A stretch of DNA of 64,000 bases from Sisyra terminalis (taxonomy: Eukaryota > Arthropoda > Insecta > Neuroptera > Sisyridae), in the NCBI GenBank assembly GCA_958496175.1, contig OY292274.1, forward strand, positions 66,784,630-66,848,629. The letters are read 5' to 3'. The notes beneath the pieces are model-generated. The model did not search any database. It was not told where the DNA came from and saw only the letters and a list, made by a program, of their open reading frames with translations. Within the stretch, counting starts at the first letter, position 1. Each line of letters opens with the position of its first letter. The translations under genes and the position numbers were made by a program. Below are positions 26,601 through 39,700 of this stretch, in pieces.

Positions 26601-29600
26601 CAATTTTCAATAGGATAAAAAGGATATAAGGATTTGTTTTTTTCGCTAAAATTGAACGTAATATTAATGATTGAATCATCCTTAACGATATTAACAAAAA
26701 AAAACATTTTATTTACGGGATAGTTTGCCCGGAATTTAAACGGGAAATTAAGGAGTTGTACATTAATGCGCCAATTTTCGTCCGATATAAGGCCATTTCA
26801 GGGGGGTGACTTTTCATTATGAGACCTAGTTTTCTCAACGGATTTTGATTGAGCGCCTTCAAGTGAATTGCAATGTGAAAAAATTTTCTTCCTGTGGGTA
26901 ACAGGACGACCACAATTCCAATTCAAAGTTTCAAAAAGGACAATTTTCAATAGGATAAAAAGGATATAAGGAATTGTTTTTTTCGCTAAAATTGAACGTA
27001 ATATTAATGATTGAATCATCCTTAACGATATTAACAAAAAAAAACATTTTATTTAAGGGATAGTTTGCCCGGAATTTAAACGGGAAATTAAGGAGTTGTA
27101 CATTAATGCGCCAATTTTCGTCCGAAATAAGGCCATTTCAGGGGGGTGACTTTTCATTATGAGACCTAGTTTTCTCAACGGATTTTGATTGAGCGCCTTC
27201 AAGTGAATTGCAATGTGAAAAAATTTTCTGCCTGTGGGTAACAGGACGACCACAATTCCAATTCAAAGTTTCAAAAAGGACAATTTTCAATAGGATAAAA
27301 AGGATATAAGGAATTGTTTTTTTCGCTAAAATTGAACGTAATATTAATGATTGAATCATCCTTAACGATATTAACAAAAAAAAACATTTTATTTAAGGGA
27401 TAGTTTGCCCGGAATTTAAACGGGAAATTAAGGAGTTGTACATTAATGCGCCAATTTTCGTCCGATATAAGGCCATTTCAGGGGGGTGACTTTTCATTAT
27501 GAGACCTAGTTTTCTCAACGGATTTTGATTGAGCGCCTTCAAGTGAATTGCAATGTGAAAAAATTTTCTTCCTGTGGGTAACAGGACGACCACAATTCCA
27601 ATTCAAAGTTTCAAAAAGGACAATTTTCAATAGGATAAAAAGGATATAAGGAATTGTTTTTTTCGCTAAAATTGAACGTAATATTAATGATTGAATCATC
27701 CTTAACGATATTAACAAAAAAAAACATTTTATTTAAGGGATAGTTTGCCCGGAATTTAAACGGGAAATTAAGGAGTTGTACATTAATGCGCCAATTTTCG
27801 TCCGATATAAGGCCATTTCAGGGGGGTGACTTTTCATTATGAGACCTAGTTTTCTCAACGGATTTTGATTGAGCGCCTTCTAGTGAATTGCAATGTGAAA
27901 AAATTTTCTTCCTGTGGGTAACAGGACGACCACAATTCCAATTCAAAGTTTCAAAAAGGACAATTTTCAATAGGATAAAAAGGATATAAGGATTTGTTTT
28001 TTTCGCTAAAATTGAACGTAATATTAATGATTGAATCATCCTTAACGATATTAACAAAAAAAAACATTTTATTTACGGGATAGTTTGCCCGGAATTTAAA
28101 CGGGAAATTAAGGAGTTGTACATTAATGCGCCAATTTTCGTCCGATATAAGGCCATTTCAGGGGGGTGACTTTTCATTATGAGACCTAGTTTTCTCAACG
28201 GATTTTGATTGAGCGCCTTCAAGTGAATTGCAATGTGAAAAAATTTTCTGCCTGTGGGTAACAGGACGACCACAATTCCAATTCAAAGTTTCAAAAAGGA
28301 CAATTTTCAATAGGATAAAAAGGATATAAGGAATTGTTTTTTTCGCTAAAATTGAACGTAATATTAATGATTGAATCATCCTTAACGATATTAACAAAAA
28401 AAAACATTTTATTTAAGGGATAGTTTGCCCGGAATTTAAACGGGAAATTAAGGAGTTGTACATTAATGCGCCAATTTTCGTCCGATATAAGGCCATTTCA
28501 GGGGGGTGACTTTTCATTATGAGACCTAGTTTTCTCAACGGATTTTGATTGAGCGCCTTCAAGTGAATTGCAATGTGAAAAAATTTTCTTCCTGTGGGTA
28601 ACAGGACGACCACAATTCCAATTCAAAGTTTCAAAAAGGACAATTTTCAATAGGATAAAAAGGATATAAGGAATTGTTTTTTTCGCTAAAATTGAACGTA
28701 ATATTAATGATTGAATCATCCTTAACGATATTAACAAAAAAAAACATTTTATTTAAGGGATAGTTTGCCCGGAATTTAAACGGGAAATTAAGGAGTTGTA
28801 CATTAATGCGCCAATTTTCGTCCGAAATAAGGCCATTTCAGGGGGGTGACTTTTCATTATGAGACCTAGTTTTCTCAACGGATTTTGATTGAGCGCCTTC
28901 AAGTGAATTGCAATGTGAAAAAATTTTCTGCCTGTGGGTAACAGGACGACCACAATTCCAATTCAAAGTTTCAAAAAGGACAATTTTCAATAGGATAAAA
29001 AGGATATAAGGAATTGTTTTTTTCGGTAAAATTGAACGTAATATTAATGATTGAATCATCCTTAACGATATTAACAAAAAAAAACATTTTATTTAAGGGA
29101 TAGTTTGCCCGGAATTTAAACGGGAAATTAAGGAGTTGTACATTAATGCGCCAATTTTCGTCCGATATAAGGCCATTTCAGGGGGGTGACTTTTCATTAT
29201 GAGACCTAGTTTTCTCAACGGATTTTGATTGAGCGCCTTCAAGTGAATTGCAATGTGAAAAAATTTTCTTCCTGTGGGTAACAGGACGACCACAATTCCA
29301 ATTCAAAGTTTCAAAAAGGACAATTTTCAATAGGATAAAAAGGATATAAGGAATTGTTTTTTTCGCTAAAATTGAACGTAATATTAATGATTGAATCATC
29401 CTTAACGATATTAACAAAAAAAAACATTTTATTTAAGGGATAGTTTGCCCGGAATTTAAACGGGAAATTAAGGAGTTGTACATTAATGCGCCAATTTTCG
29501 TCCGAAATAAGGCCATTTCAGGGGGGTGACTTTTCATTATGAGACCTAGTTTTCTCAACGGATTTTGATTGAGCGCCTTCTAGTGAATTGCAATGTGAAA

Positions 29601-30791
29601 AAATTTTCTTCCTGTGGGTAACAGGACGACCACAATTCCAATTCAAAGTTTCAAAAAGGACAATTTTCAATAGGATAAAAAGGATATAAGGATTTGTTTT
29701 TTTCGCTAAAATTGAACGTAATATTAATGATTGAATCATCCTTAACGATATTAACAAAAAAAAACATTTTATTTAAGGGATAGTTTGCCCGGAATTTAAA
29801 CGGGAAATTAAGGAGTTGTACATTAATGCGCCAATTTTCGTCCGATATAAGGCCATTTCAGGGGGGTGACTTTTCATTATGAGACCTAGTTTTCTCAACG
29901 GATTTTGATTGAGCGCCTTCAAGTGAATTGCAATGTGAAAAAATTTTCTTCCTGTGGGTAACAGGACGACCACAATTCCAATTCAAAGTTTCAAAAAGGA
30001 CAATTTTCAATAGGATAAAAAGGATATAAGGATTTGTTTTTTTCGCTAAAATTGAACGTAATATTAATGATTGAATCATCCTTAACGATATTAACAAAAA
30101 AAAACATTTTATTTAAGGGATAGTTTGCCCGGAATTTAAACGGGAAATTAAGGAGTTGTACATTAATGCGCCAATTTTCGTCCGAAATAAGGCCATTTCA
30201 GGGGGGTGACTTTTCATTATGAGACCTAGTTTTCTCAACGGATTTTGATTGAGCGCCTTCAAGTGAATTGCAATGTGAAAAAATTTTCTGCCTGTGGGTA
30301 ACAGGACGACCACAATTCCAATTCAAAGTTTCAAAAAGGACAATTTTCAATAGGATAAAAAGGATATAAGGAATTGTTTTTTTCGCTAAAATTGAACGTA
30401 ATATTAATGATTGAATCATCCTTAACGATATTAACAAAAAAAAACATTTTATTTAAGGGATAGTTTGCCCGGAATTTAAACGGGAAATTAAGGAGTTGTA
30501 CATTAATGCGCCAATTTTCGTCCGATATAAGGCCATTTCAGGGGGGTGACTTTTCATTATGAGACCTAGTTTTCTCAACGGATTTTGATTGAGCGCCTTC
30601 AAGTGAATTGCAATGTGAAAAAATTTTCTTCCTGTGGGTAACAGGACGACCACAATTCCAATTCAAAGTTTCAAAAAGGACAATTTTCAATAGGATAAAA
30701 AGGATATAAGGAATTGTTTTTTTCGCTAAAATTGAACGTAATATTAATGATTGAATCATCCTTAACGATATTAACAAAAAAAACTTTTTAT
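20678..30791 (-). repeat. Higher-order repeat domain (four-monomer, ~1360-bp units)
   Basis: Diagnostic variants recur with a four-monomer period. Monomers with CTTCTAGTG together with AAGGATTTG occur at units starting near 20678, 22038, 23738, 25098, 26458, 27818 and 29518. In the regular units a monomer with TTCTGCCTG follows two positions later (21358, 22718, 24418, 27138). Spacing is 1360 bases with occasional 1700 where an extra monomer is present; 25098, 25778 and 27818 start irregular units. This is a satellite higher-order repeat made by unequal exchange. Confidence 0.75.
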
Positions 30792-33700
30792 TTACGGGAT
30801 ACTTTGCCCGGAATTTAAACGGGAAATTAAGGAGTTGTACATTAATGCGCCAATTTTCGTCCGATATAAGGCCATTTCAGGGGGGTGACTTTTCATTATG
30901 AGACCTAGTTTTCTCAACGGATTTTGATTGAGCGCCTTCAAGTGAATTGCAATGTGAAAAAATTTTCTTCCTGTGGGTAACAGGACGACCACAATTCCAA
31001 TTCAAAGTTTCAAAAAGGACAATTTTCAATAGGATAAAAAGGATATAAGGAATTGTTTTTTTCGCTAAAATTGAACGTAATATTAATGATTGAATCATCC
31101 TTAACGATATTAACAAAAAAAAACATTTTATTTAAGGGATAGTTTGCCCGGAATTTAAACGGGAAATTAAGGAGTTGTACATTAATGCGCCAATTTTCGT
31201 CCGATATAAGGCCATTTCAGGGGGGTGACTTTTCATTATGAGACCTAGTTTTCTCAACGGATTTTGATTGAGCGCCTTCTAGTGAATTGCAATGTGAAAA
31301 AATTTTCTTCCTGTGGGTAACAGGACGACCACAATTCCAATTCAAAGTTTCAAAAAGGACAATTTTCAATAGGATAAAAAGGATATAAGGAATTGTTTTT
31401 TTCGCTAAAATTGAACGTAATATTAATGATTGAATCATCCTTAACGATATTAACAAAAAAAAACATTTTATTTACGGGATAGTTTGCCCGGAATTTAAAC
31501 GGGAAATTAAGGAGTTGTACATTAATGCGCCAATTTTCGTCCGAAATAAGGCCATTTCAGGGGGGTGACTTTTCATTATGAGACCTAGTTTTCTCAACGG
31601 ATTTTGATTGAGCGCCTTCAAGTGAATTGCAATGTGAAAAAATTTTCTTCCTGTGGGTAACAGGACGACCACAATTCCAATTCAAAGTTTCAAAAAGGAC
31701 AATTTTCAATAGGATAAAAAGGATATAAGGAATTGTTTTTTTCGCTAAAATTGAACGTAATATTAATGATTGAATCATCCTTAACGATATTAACAAAAAA
31801 AAACTTTTTATTTACGGGATAGTTTGCCCGGAATTTAAACGGGAAATGAAGGAGTTGTACATTAATGCGCCAATTTTCGTCCGATATAAGGCCATTTCAG
31901 GGGGGTGACTTTTCATTATGAGACCTAGTTTTCTCAACGGATTTTGATTAAGCGCCTTCTAGTGAATTGCAATGTGAAAAAATTTTCTTCCTGTGGGTAA
32001 CAGGACGACCACAATTCCAATTCAAAGTTTCAAAAAGGACAATTTTCAATAGGATAGAAAGGATATAAGGAATTGTTTTTTTCGCTAAAATTGAACGTAA
32101 TATTAATGATTGAATCATCCTTAACGATATTAACAAAAAAAACTTTTTATTTACGGGATAGTTTGCCCGGAATTCAAACGGGAAATTAAGGAGCTGTACA
32201 TTAATGCGCCAATTTTCGTCCGATATAAGGCCATTTCAGGGGGGTGACTTTTCATTATGAGACCTAGTTTTCTCAACGGATTTTGATTGAGCGCCTTCTA
32301 GTGAATTGCAATGTGAAAAAATTTTCTTCCTGTGGGTAACAGGACGACCACAATTCCAATTCAAAGTTTCAAAAAGGACAATTTTCAATAGGATAAAAAG
32401 GATATAAGGAATGGTTTTTTTCGCTAAAATTGAACGTAATATTAATGATTGAATCATCCTTAACGATATTAACAAAAAAAACTTTTTATTTACGGGATAG
32501 TTTGCCCGGAATTTAAACGGGAAATTAAGGAGTTGTACATTAATGCGCCAATTTTTCGTCCGAAATAAGGCCATTTCAGGGGGGTGACTTTTCATTATGA
32601 GACCTAGTTTTCTCAACGGATTTTGATTGAGCGCCTTCAAGTGAATTGCAATGTGAAAAAATTTTCTTCCTGTGGGTAACAGGACGACCACAATTCCAAT
32701 TCAAAGTTTCAAAAAGGACAATTTTCAATAGGATAAAAAGGATATAAGGAATTGTTTTTTTCGCTAAAATTGAACGTAATATTAATGATTGAATCATCCT
32801 TAACGATATTAACAAAAAAAACTTTTTATTTACGGGATACTTTGCCCGGAATTTAAACGGGAAATTAAGGAGTTGTACATTAATGCGCCAATTTTCGTCC
32901 GATATAAGGCCATTTCAGGGGGGTGACTTTTCATTATGAGACCTAGTTTTCTCAACGGATTTTGATTGAGCGCCTTCAAGTGAATTGCAATGTGAAAAAA
33001 TTTTCTTCCTGTGGGTAACAGGACGACCACAATTCCAATTCAAAGTTTCAAAAAGGACAATTTTCAATAGGATAAAAAGGATATAAGGAATGGTTTTTTT
33101 CGCTAAAATTGAACGTAATATTAATGATTGAATCATCCTTAACGATATTAACAAAAAAAACTTTTTATTTACGGGATAGTTTGCCCGGAATTTAAACGGG
33201 AAATTAAGGAGTTGTACATTAATGCGCCAATTTTCGTCCGAAATAAGGCCATTTCAGGGGGGTGACTTTTCATTATGAGACCTAGTTTTCTCAACGGATT
33301 TTGATTGAGCGCCTTCAAGTGAATTGCAATGTGAAAAAATTTTCTTCCTGTGGGTAACAGGACGACCACAATTCCAATTCAAAGTTTCAAAAAGGACAAT
33401 TTTCAATAGGATAAAAAGGATATAAGGAATTGTTTTTTTCGCTAAAATTGAACGTAATATTAATGATTGAATCATCCTTAACGATATTAACAAAAAAAAC
33501 TTTTTATTTACGGGATACTTTGCCCGGAATTTAAACGGGAAATTAAGGAGTTGTACATTAATGCGCCAATTTTCGTCCGAAATAAGGCCATTTCAGGGGG
33601 GTGACTTTTCATTATGAGACCTAGTTTTCTCAACGGATTTTGATTGAGCGCCTTCAAGTGAATTGCAATGTGAAAAAATTTTCTTCCTGTGGGTAACAGG

Positions 33701-36700
33701 ACGACCACAATTCCAATTCAAAGTTTCAAAAAGGACAATTTTCAATAGGATAAAAAGGATATAAGGAATGGTTTTTTTCGCTAAAATTGAACGTAATATT
33801 AATGATTGAATCATCCTTAACGATATTATCAAAAAAAAACATTTTATTTACGGGATAGTTTGCCCGGAATTTAAACGGGAAATTAAGGAGTTGTACATTA
33901 ATGCGCCAATTTTCGTCCGAAATAAGGCCATTTCAGGGGGGTGACTTTTCATTATGAGACCTAGTTTTGTCAACGGATTTTGATTGAGCGCCTTCAAGTG
34001 AATTGCAATGTGAAAAAATTTTCTTCCTGTGGGTAACAGGACGACCACAATTCCAATTCAAAGTTTCAAAAAGGACAATTTTCAATAGGATAAAAAGGAT
34101 ATAAGGAATGGTTTTTTTCGCTAAAATTGAACGTAATATTAATGATTGAATCATCCTTAACGATATTAACAAAAAAAAACATTTTATTTACGGGATAGTT
34201 TGCCCGGAATTTAAACGGGAAATTAAGGAGTTGTACATTAATGCGCCAATTTTCGTCCGAAATAAGGCCATTTCAGGGGGGTGACTTTTCATTATGAGAC
34301 CTAGTTTTCTCAACGGATTTTGATTGAGCGCCTTCAAGTGAATTGCAATGTGAAAAAATTTTCTTCCTGTGGGTAACAGGACGACCACAATTCCAATTCA
34401 AAGTTTCAAAAAGGACAATTTTCAATAGGATAAAAAGGATATAAGGAATGGTTTTTTTCGCTAAAATTGAACGTAATATTAATGATTGAATCATCCTTAA
34501 CGATATTAACAAAAAAAAACATTTTATTTACGGGATAGTTTGCCCGGAATTTAAACGGGAAATTAAGGAGTTGTACATTAATGCGCCAATTTTCGTCCGA
34601 AATAAGGCCATTTCAGGGGGGTGACTTTTCATTATGAGACCTAGTTTTCTCAACGGATTTTGATTGAGCGCCTTCAAGTGAATTGCAATGTGAAAAAATT
34701 TTCTTCCTGTGGGTAACAGGACGACCACAATTCCAATTCAAAGTTTCAAAAAGGACAATTTTCAATAGGATAAAAAGGATATAAGGAGTTGTTTTTTTCG
34801 CTAAAATTGAACGTAATATTAATGATTGAATCATCCTTAACGATATTAACAAAAAAAAACATTTTATTTACGGGATAGTTTGCCCGGAATTTAAACGGGA
34901 AATTAAGGAGTTGTACATTAATGCGCCAATTTTCGTCCGAAATAAGGCCATTTCAGGGGGGTGACTTTTCATTATGAGACCTAGTTTTCTCAACGGATTT
35001 TGATTGAGCGCCTTCAAGTGAATTGCAATGTGAAAAAATTTTCTTCCTGTGGGTAACAGGACGACCACAATTCCAATTCAAAGTTTCAAAAAGGACAATT
35101 TTCAATAGGATAAAAAGGATATAAGGAATTGTTTTTTTCGCTAAAATTGAACGTAATATTAATGATTGAATCATCCTTAACGATATTAACAAAAAAAACT
35201 TTTTATTTACGGGATAGTTTGCCCGGAATTTAAACGGGAAATTAAGGAGTTGTACATTAATGCGCCAATTTTCGTCCGAAATAAGGCCATTTCAGGGGGG
35301 TGACTTTTCATTATGAGACCTAGTTTTCTCAACGGATTTTGATTGAGCGCCTTCAAGTGAATTGCAATGTGAAAAAATTTTCTTCCTGTGGGTAACAGGA
35401 CGACCACAATTCCAATTCAAAGTTTCAAAAAGGACAATTTTCAATAGGATAAAAAGGATATAAGGAATTGTTTTTTTCGCTAAAATTGAACGTAATATTA
35501 ATGATTGAATCATCCTTAACGATATTAACAAAAAAAACTTTTTATTTACGGGATAGTTTGCCCGGAATTTAAACGGGAAATTAAGGAGTTGTACATTAAT
35601 GCGCCAATTTTCGTCCGAAATAAGGCCATTTCAGGGGGGTGACTTTTCATTATGAGACCTAGTTTTCTCAACGGATTTTGATTGAGCGCCTTCAAGTGAA
35701 TTGCAATGTGAAAAAATTTTCTTCCTGTGGGTAACAGGACGACCACAATTCCAATTCAAAGTTTCAAAAAGGACAATTTTCAATAGGATAAAAAGGATAT
35801 AAGGAATTGTTTTTTTCGCTAAAATTGAACGTAATATTAATGATTGAATCATCCTTAACGATATTAACAAAAAAAACTTTTTATTTACGGGATAGTTTGC
35901 CCGGAATTTAAACGGGAAATTAAGGAGTTGTACATTAATGCGCCAATTTTCGTCCGAAATAAGGCCATTTCAGGGGGGTGACTTTTCATTATGAGACCTA
36001 GTTTTCTCAACGGATTTTGATTGAGCGCCTTCAAGTGAATTGCAATGTGAAAAAATTTTCTTCCTGTGGGTAACAGGACGACCACAATTCCAATTCAAAG
36101 TTTCAAAAAGGACAATTTTCAATAGGATAAAAAGGATATAAGGAATTGTTTTTTTCGCTAAAATTGAACGTAATATTAATGATTGAATCATCCTTAACGA
36201 TATTAACAAAAAAAACTTTTTATTTACGGGATAGTTTGCCCGGAATTTAAACGGGAAATTAAGGAGTTGTACATTAATGCGCCAATTTTCGTCCGAAATA
36301 AGGCCATTTCAGGGGGGTGACTTTTCATTATGAGACCTAGTTTTCTCAACGGATTTGGATTGAGCGCCTTCAAGTGAATTGCAATGTGAAAAAAATTTCT
36401 TCCTGTGGGTAACAGGACGACCACAATTCCAATTCAAAGTTTCAAAAAGGACAATTTTCAATAGGATAAAAAGGATATAAGGAATGGTTTTTTTCGCTAA
36501 AATTGAACGTAATATTAATGATTGAATCATCCTTAACGATATTATCAAAAAAAAACATTTTATTTACGGGATAGTTTGCCCGGAATTTAAACGGGAAATT
36601 AAGGAGTTGTACATTAATGCGCCAATTTTCGTCCGAAATAAGGCCATTTCAGGGGGGTGACTTTTCATTATGAGACCTAGTTTTCTCAACGGATTTTGAT

Positions 36701-39700
36701 TGAGCGCCTTCAAGTGAATTGCAATGTGAAAAAATTTTCTTCCTGTGGGTAACAGGACGACCACAATTCCAATTCAAAGTTTCAAAAAGGACAATTTTCA
36801 ATAGGATAAAAAGGATATAAGGAATGGTTTTTTTCGCTAAAATTGAACGTAATATTAATGATTGAATCATCCTTAACGATATTAACAAAAAAAAACATTT
36901 TATTTACGGGATAGTTTGCCCGGAATTTAAACGGGAAATTAAGGAGTTGTACATTAATGCGCCAATTTTCGTCCGAAATAAGGCCATTTCAGGGGGGTGA
37001 CTTTTCATTATGAGACCTAGTTTTCTCAACGGATTTTGATTGAGCGCCTTCAAGTGAATTGCAATGTGAAAAAATTTTCTTCCTGTGGGTAACAGGACGA
37101 CCACAATTCCAATTCAAAGTTTCAAAAAGGACAATTTTCAATAGGATAAAAAGGATATAAGGAATGGTTTTTTTCGCTAAAATTGAACGTAATATTAATG
37201 ATTGAATCATCCTTAACGATATTAACAAAAAAAAACATTTTATTTACGGGATAGTTTGCCCGGAATTTAAACGGGAAATTAAGGAGTTGTACATTAATGC
37301 GCCAATTTTCGTCCGAAATAAGGCCATTTCAGGGGGGTGACTTTTCATTATGAGACCTAGTTTTCTCAACGGATTTTGATTGAGCGCCTTCAAGTGAATT
37401 GCAATGTGAAAAAATTTTCTTCCTGTGGGTAACAGGACGACCACAATTCCAATTCAAAGTTTCAAAAAGGACAATTTTCAATAGGATAAAAAGGATATAA
37501 GGAATTGTTTTTTTCGCTAAAATTGAACGTAATATTAATGATTGAATCATCCTTAACGATATTAACAAAAAAAACTTTTTATTTACGGGATAGTTTGCCC
37601 GGAATTTAAACGGGAAATTAAGGAGTTGTACATTAATGCGCCAATTTTCGTCCGAAATAAGGCCATTTCAGGGGGGTGACTTTTCATTATGAGACCTAGT
37701 TTTCTCAACGGATTTTGATTGAGCGCCTTCAAGTGAATTGCAATGTGAAAAAATTTTCTTCCTGTGGGTAACAGGACGACCACAATTCCAATTCAAAGTT
37801 TCAAAAAGGACAATTTTCAATAGGATAAAAAGGATATAAGGAATTGTTTTTTTCGCTAAAATTGAACGTAATATTAATGATTGAATCATCCTTAACGATA
37901 TTAACAAAAAAAACTTTTTATTTACGGGATAGTTTGCCCGGAATTTAAACGGGAAATTAAGGAGTTGTACATTAATGCGCCAATTTTCGTCCGAAATAAG
38001 GCCATTTCAGGGGGGTGACTTTTCATTATGAGACCTAGTTTTCTCAACGGATTTTGATTGAGCGCCTTCAAGTGAATTGCAATGTGAAAAAATTTTCTTC
38101 CTGTGGGTAACAGGACGACCACAATTCCAATTCAAAGTTTCAAAAAGGACAATTTTCAATAGGATAAAAAGGATATAAGGAGTTGTTTTTTTCGCTAAAA
38201 TTGAACGTAATATTAATGATTGAATCATCCTTAACGATATTAACAAAAAAAAACATTTTATTTACGGGATAGTTTGCCCGGAATTTAAACGGGAAATTAA
38301 GGAGTTGTACATTAATGCGCCAATTTTCGTCCGAAATAAGGCCATTTCAGGGGGGTGACTTTTCATTATGAGACCTAGTTTTCTCAACGGATTTTGATTG
38401 AGCGCCTTCAAGTGAATTGCAATGTGAAAAAATTTTCTTCCTGTGGGTAACAGGACGACCACAATTCCAATTCAAAGTTTCAAAAAGGACAATTTTCAAT
38501 AGGATAAAAAGGATATAAGGAATGGTTTTTTTCGCTAAAATTGAACGTAATATTAATGATTGAATCATCCTTAACGATATTATCAAAAAAAAACATTTTA
38601 TTTACGGGATAGTTTGCCCGGAATTTAAACGGGAAATTAAGGAGTTGTACATTAATGCGCCAATTTTCGTCCGAAATAAGGCCATTTCAGGGGGGTGACT
38701 TTTCATTATGAGACCTAGTTTTCTCAACGGATTTTGATTGAGCGCCTTCAAGTGAATTGCAATGTGAAAAAATTTTCTTCCTGTGGGTAACAGGACGACC
38801 ACAATTCCAATTCAAAGTTTCAAAAAGGACAATTTTCAATAGGATAAAAAGGATATAAGGAATGGTTTTTTTCGCTAAAATTGAACGTAATATTAATGAT
38901 TGAATCATCCTTAACGATATTAACAAAAAAAAACATTTTATTTACGGGATAGTTTGCCCGGAATTTAAACGGGAAATTAAGGAGTTGTACATTAATGCGC
39001 CAATTTTCGTCCGAAATAAGGCCATTTCAGGGGGGTGACTTTTCATTATGAGACCTAGTTTTCTCAACGGATTTTGATTGAGCGCCTTCAAGTGAATTGC
39101 AATGTGAAAAAATTTTCTTCCTGTGGGTAACAGGACGACCACAATTCCAATTCAAAGTTTCAAAAAGGACAATTTTCAATAGGATAAAAAGGATATAAGG
39201 AATGGTTTTTTTCGCTAAAATTGAACGTAATATTAATGATTGAATCATCCTTAACGATATTAACAAAAAAAAAATTTAATTACGGGATAGTTTGCCCGGA
39301 ATTTAAACGGGAAATTAAGGAGTTGTACATTAATGCGCCAATTTTCGTCCGAAATAAGGCCATTTCAGGGGGGTGACTTTTCATTATGAGACCTAGTTTT
39401 CTCAACGGATTTTGATTGAGCGCCTTCAAGTGAATTGCAATGTGAAAAAATTTTCTTCCTGTGGGTAACAGGACGACCACAATTCCAATTCAAAGTTTCA
39501 AAAAGGACAATTTTCAATAGGATAAAAAGGATATAAGGAATTGTTTTTTTCGCTAAAATTGAACGTAATATTAATGATTGAATCATCCTTAACGATATTA
39601 ACAAAAAAAACTTTTTATTTACGGGATAGTTTGCCCGGAATTTAAACGGGAAATTAAGGAGTTGTACATTAATGCGCCAATTTTCGTCCGAAATAAGGCC

